64,000 nucleotides of DNA from Leptolyngbya sp. SIO1E4 (GTDB taxonomy: Bacteria; Cyanobacteriota; Cyanobacteriia; Phormidesmidales; Phormidesmidaceae). Both the position numbers and the translations under genes were made by a program. Below are positions 62,031 to 64,000 of this stretch, one piece after another. Location of the stretch: contig JAAHFU020000005.1 of assembly GCA_010672825.2 (NCBI GenBank), forward strand, positions 492,230 to 556,229. The letters run 5' to 3'. The notes below the pieces were generated by a model. That model was not told the DNA's origin and did not search any database. It was given only the letters and a program-made list of their open reading frames with translations. Positions within the stretch are counted from its first letter, which is position 1; each line of letters opens with the position of its first letter.

Positions 62031-62548
62031 GTCTCTATTAGCCCGTTGAACGCCTTATGGTTATCAGAGGAGGGTGGCAGCGATGCGAGCAAAGACTCTC
62101 TGGGGGAAAAATCTAAATTCCCCAGAAAGTTCTCTCCAAAATTAATGGCCATAACGGCTTAAGCAATTGCCCAAGCGCTTTTGGCCTTATTGAAAAAACG
62201 GTGGCAGCGAATTGGAAAAATGGTGGCGATGCGAGCCAAGAGACTTTAAGTCAAGACTTAACCCTACAGAAAGCGCTTGCCACTACGAATGGTGGCAAAG
62301 CTGCTGCAATTGTTTAAAGGCTTCTAAGTGTGGCGGTGTAATGCTAGTGTAGCTGCCTTGATATGAGATGGCAATTACATCGGGACTTGCATACGTTAAC
62401 CAGAGTTGTCACGCATGAGCAGTCAGAACTGGAGACGAAGAGAGAAAAACACCGGTCTCAGCTTACGGTCAAGTAATGTGTATCCCCAGCGCCCCGGTGA
62501 TCAGCCACTGGCATGCCCCTGATTGCAGTTACCCAGAGAGACCGTCAA
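62031..62548. other. tolC/dtd divergent region with GGTGGC-type repeats
   Basis: 518 bp upstream of both the minus-strand tolC gene and the plus-strand dtd gene. It contains recurrent GGTGGCAGCGATGCGAGCAA-like units (at about 62074, 62201, 62222 and 62290, diverged), and a hairpin TCTGGGG-N14-CCCCAGA at 62099-62126. No protein gene is supported. Confidence 0.4.
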
Positions 62549-63007
62549 ATGCGTGTGGTAGTTCAGCGAGTAGAGTCCTCCAGCGTTTCAGTAGAGGGCA
62601 AGATAGTCGGCGAAATTGGCCAGGGGCTAAATCTTTTGGTGGGCATTGCCCCCTCTGACACCCCCGCCGAGCTGGCTTGGATGGCGCGCAAATGCCTAAA
62701 CCTCTGCATTTTTTCCCAACCAGACAGCGATCGCTGCGATCTTTCAGTCCAGGAAGTTCAGGGCGATATCTTAGTCATCAGTCAATTTACCCTCTATGGA
62801 GACTGCCGCAAGGGGCGACGGCCCTCATTTGCCCAGGCTGCGCCCCCACCTCAGGCAGCAGCTCTCTATGACCAGTTTGTGGAGATGCTGCGAGCCAGTG
62901 GATTAGTGGTCAAAACCGGCATATTTGGGGCAATGATGCAGGTCGCCATTCACAATGATGGCCCAGTGACGCTGCTGCTAGAGCGGGAGAGCGAGCAAAG
63001 CCCCTAG
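62549..63007 (+). CDS. dtd: D-aminoacyl-tRNA deacylase
   Basis: 152 residues from ATG 62549, chosen because it begins with the standard MRVVVQRV. Conserved motifs: [28 protein letters not shown] (active-site SQFTL) and [10 protein letters not shown], carrying the cis-Pro-containing GPVT that sits in the D-amino acid pocket. It removes D-amino acids (and Gly from tRNA-Ala) from tRNAs. This is a housekeeping gene of normal length. Its position beside a cluster that could form D-residues may be chance. Confidence 0.95.
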   Translation: MRVVVQRVESSSVSVEGKIVGEIGQGLNLLVGIAPSDTPAELAWMARKCLNLCIFSQPDSDRCDLSVQEVQGDILVISQFTLYGDCRKGRRPSFAQAAPPPQAAALYDQFVEMLRASGLVVKTGIFGAMMQVAIHNDGPVTLLLERESEQSP

Positions 63008-63116
63008 CTGCAAGGTTACAGGTTGCTTGGCCCGTCGCCCTGGCTGAGGCACCAGCCAAACCCGCTACGGCACATCTGAATTTGCAGAACCCTTGCTCCC
63101 GCTTATTTTGTATAGA

Positions 63117-63155
63117 TTGAGACCGAGAAACAAGAGATCTGAGACGTCTATCCAA
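63117..63155 (+). promoter_or_regulatory. paired 17-bp operator upstream of the precursor gene
   Basis: TTGAGACCGAGAAACAA (63117-63133, the weakest copy) and CTGAGACGTCTATCCAA (63139-63155), 22 bp apart as at the other three sites. A TATAGT -10-like hexamer lies 22 bp after the second copy. It is 438 bp before the precursor start, leaving a long leader; I see no other gene in 63156-63592. Confidence 0.68.
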
Positions 63156-63592
63156 GGCAAGGCAAAAAGACGCTGATATAGTTTCAATAACGCGAGATTG
63201 GATAACTTCAATTTAGCAGTGAAGCGCAGCTAGAAGATTATTTGAAAGGCTCGATAAAAGTCTTAACGAATGCTGGGGAACTATATCTCCTGGCTCAAAC
63301 TAATGACTTTTACAGGTGGCGGTTGTCCTGTAATAGAGCGAGTCAAACTCAAGAATAGCAGTCAATTATTAACCTTAATTGGCATACTTTTGAACCTTTC
63401 GCATCTATGTAGATGGCGATCGATTTGGTGCTGACTCAATCTATTGCGTTGAGTGCTTTATCCCAAATAGGTTTAAGCAGATGGGCAGTTTTCTGCTCGC
63501 TGCAACTTTAGGGATGAAAATTCTACCGAAATTATCCAATCGAGCCGAATTTTGATCGATCTTTTTGACCCATTTTGATGAGGTAATTTGCA

Positions 63593-63949
63593 ATGACAAC
63601 AACTGCAGTGCAAGACTTTTTAACCAAAGTCGGCGAAGACCAAGAACTCCAGGGCGAAATGGCCAAAGCCCTGGAAGCGGAAAATGACCGGGAAGCCGTG
63701 ACCGCGTTAGCGCAGGCAAAGGGATATGAGTTTACCTCTGAGGAACTCTGGGCCGAAGTTCAAGCTCGGCAGGCGGAGCTTGAGCAACGCCAAGCCGCCG
63801 GTGAGCTTACCGACGAAGAATTAGAAGCGGTGGCTGGGGGCGAAATAGTAGTTGCCATATCCATAGTAAAGACCCTCAGTGTGGCTTTTTCAGCTGGCGC
63901 GGCGATTAGCCTTGGTGGGGGAATTGCTTATGGAGCAACTAAGTGGTAA
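63593..63949 (+). CDS. Nif11-type leader RiPP precursor with cysteine-free core
   Basis: 118 residues. The leader (1-83) has the Nif11-like domain (VQDFLTKVGEDQELQGEMAK, then ALAQAKGYEFTSEELW) and ends in ELEAVAGG (GG at 82-83), a C39/NHLM cleavage site. The core (84-118, 35 residues) is hydrophobic and Gly/Ala-rich with Ser at 90, 96, 100 and 106 and Thr at 94 and 116, one Lys pair position and a terminal Trp, but no Cys. With no Cys, lanthionine rings cannot form within this peptide. GAGGTAA lies 8 bases before the ATG. Its operator is shared with the lanM and exporter operons, so it is the likely substrate. Confidence 0.88.
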   Translation: MTTTAVQDFLTKVGEDQELQGEMAKALEAENDREAVTALAQAKGYEFTSEELWAEVQARQAELEQRQAAGELTDEELEAVAGGEIVVAISIVKTLSVAFSAGAAISLGGGIAYGATKW

Positions 63950-63970
63950 CACCCCAAAGTTTTTTGAAAA

Positions 63971-64000
63971 ATGAACAAACCAGAAGCTATGGAGCCTTGG
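63971..64000 (+). CDS. possible start of another gene, running off the window
   Basis: ATG at 63971 opens a frame (MNKPEAMEPW) that reaches the window edge, 21 bp after the precursor stop. No clear ribosome site precedes it. The spacing would suit a second cluster gene or precursor, but ten residues are too few to judge. Confidence 0.25.
   Translation, partial: MNKPEAMEPW

Overview
The window looks like a filamentous, Leptolyngbya-type cyanobacterial chromosome. It has many GCGATCGC (HIP1) sites, CHAT/CHASE2/DUF928 genes, a GUN4 domain protein, an OAA-type lectin, DUF4870 proteins, a PTPA-CTERM-like exported protein and a Nif11/NHLM bacteriocin locus. No rRNA, tRNA or CRISPR array was found.

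Layout. (1) 1-5.3 kb: a cobalt-type nitrile hydratase operon (DUF1097 membrane protein, CobW-like activator, beta subunit, alpha subunit, accessory protein), preceded by the tail of a second alpha-like gene and followed by a broken hupE Co/Ni permease joined to a decayed ISL3-type transposase. (2) 5.6-21.3 kb: two-partner secretion and signalling, with a TpsB pore, a very large TpsA-like protein ending in TPR plus a CHAT protease domain, a CHASE2 histidine kinase and a DUF928 protein. A NTF2-like protein and its divergent GlxA-type regulator sit between the TpsB and TpsA genes. (3) 21.4-32.9 kb: a mosaic of gene remnants, a JmjC/cupin oxygenase, an AraC regulator, an exported PTPA-CTERM-like protein, and a three-gene group that includes a GUN4 protein carrying two C-terminal OAA lectin repeats. 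(4) 33.3-57.0 kb and 63.6 kb: a RiPP (lanthipeptide-like) gene cluster. (5) 57.2-62.0 kb: a TolC, MFS-like and HAMP-sensor gene set on the minus strand, then dtd.

The RiPP cluster is the main discovery. A LanM keeps every recognisable dehydratase residue, but all three zinc ligands and the catalytic His of its cyclase half are replaced. The only precursor visible (Nif11 leader, VAGG cleavage site, 35-residue core) has six Ser/Thr and no Cys. Around them lie an MDR-family reductase, an MBL-fold protein, an FkbM methyltransferase-2OG oxygenase fusion, a second 2OG oxygenase, an unknown alpha-helical protein, a KamA radical SAM enzyme, a ParA-like ATPase, a DUF7005 HExxH protein, a cNMP-binding-like protein, an HlyD adaptor and two NHLM-type ABC transporters, one with a C39 peptidase. 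The hypothesis is a linear, dehydrated and then reduced or hydroxylated peptide rather than a lanthionine-ringed one.

A 17-bp element (consensus TTGAGACGCTCATCCAA) occurs as pairs exactly 22 bp apart upstream of lanM (two pairs), of the kamA-to-exporter operon and of the precursor gene. It ties these three transcription units into one probable regulon. A separate dispersed element made of CTGAC repeats at 10-bp steps occurs four times in the 17-27 kb region.
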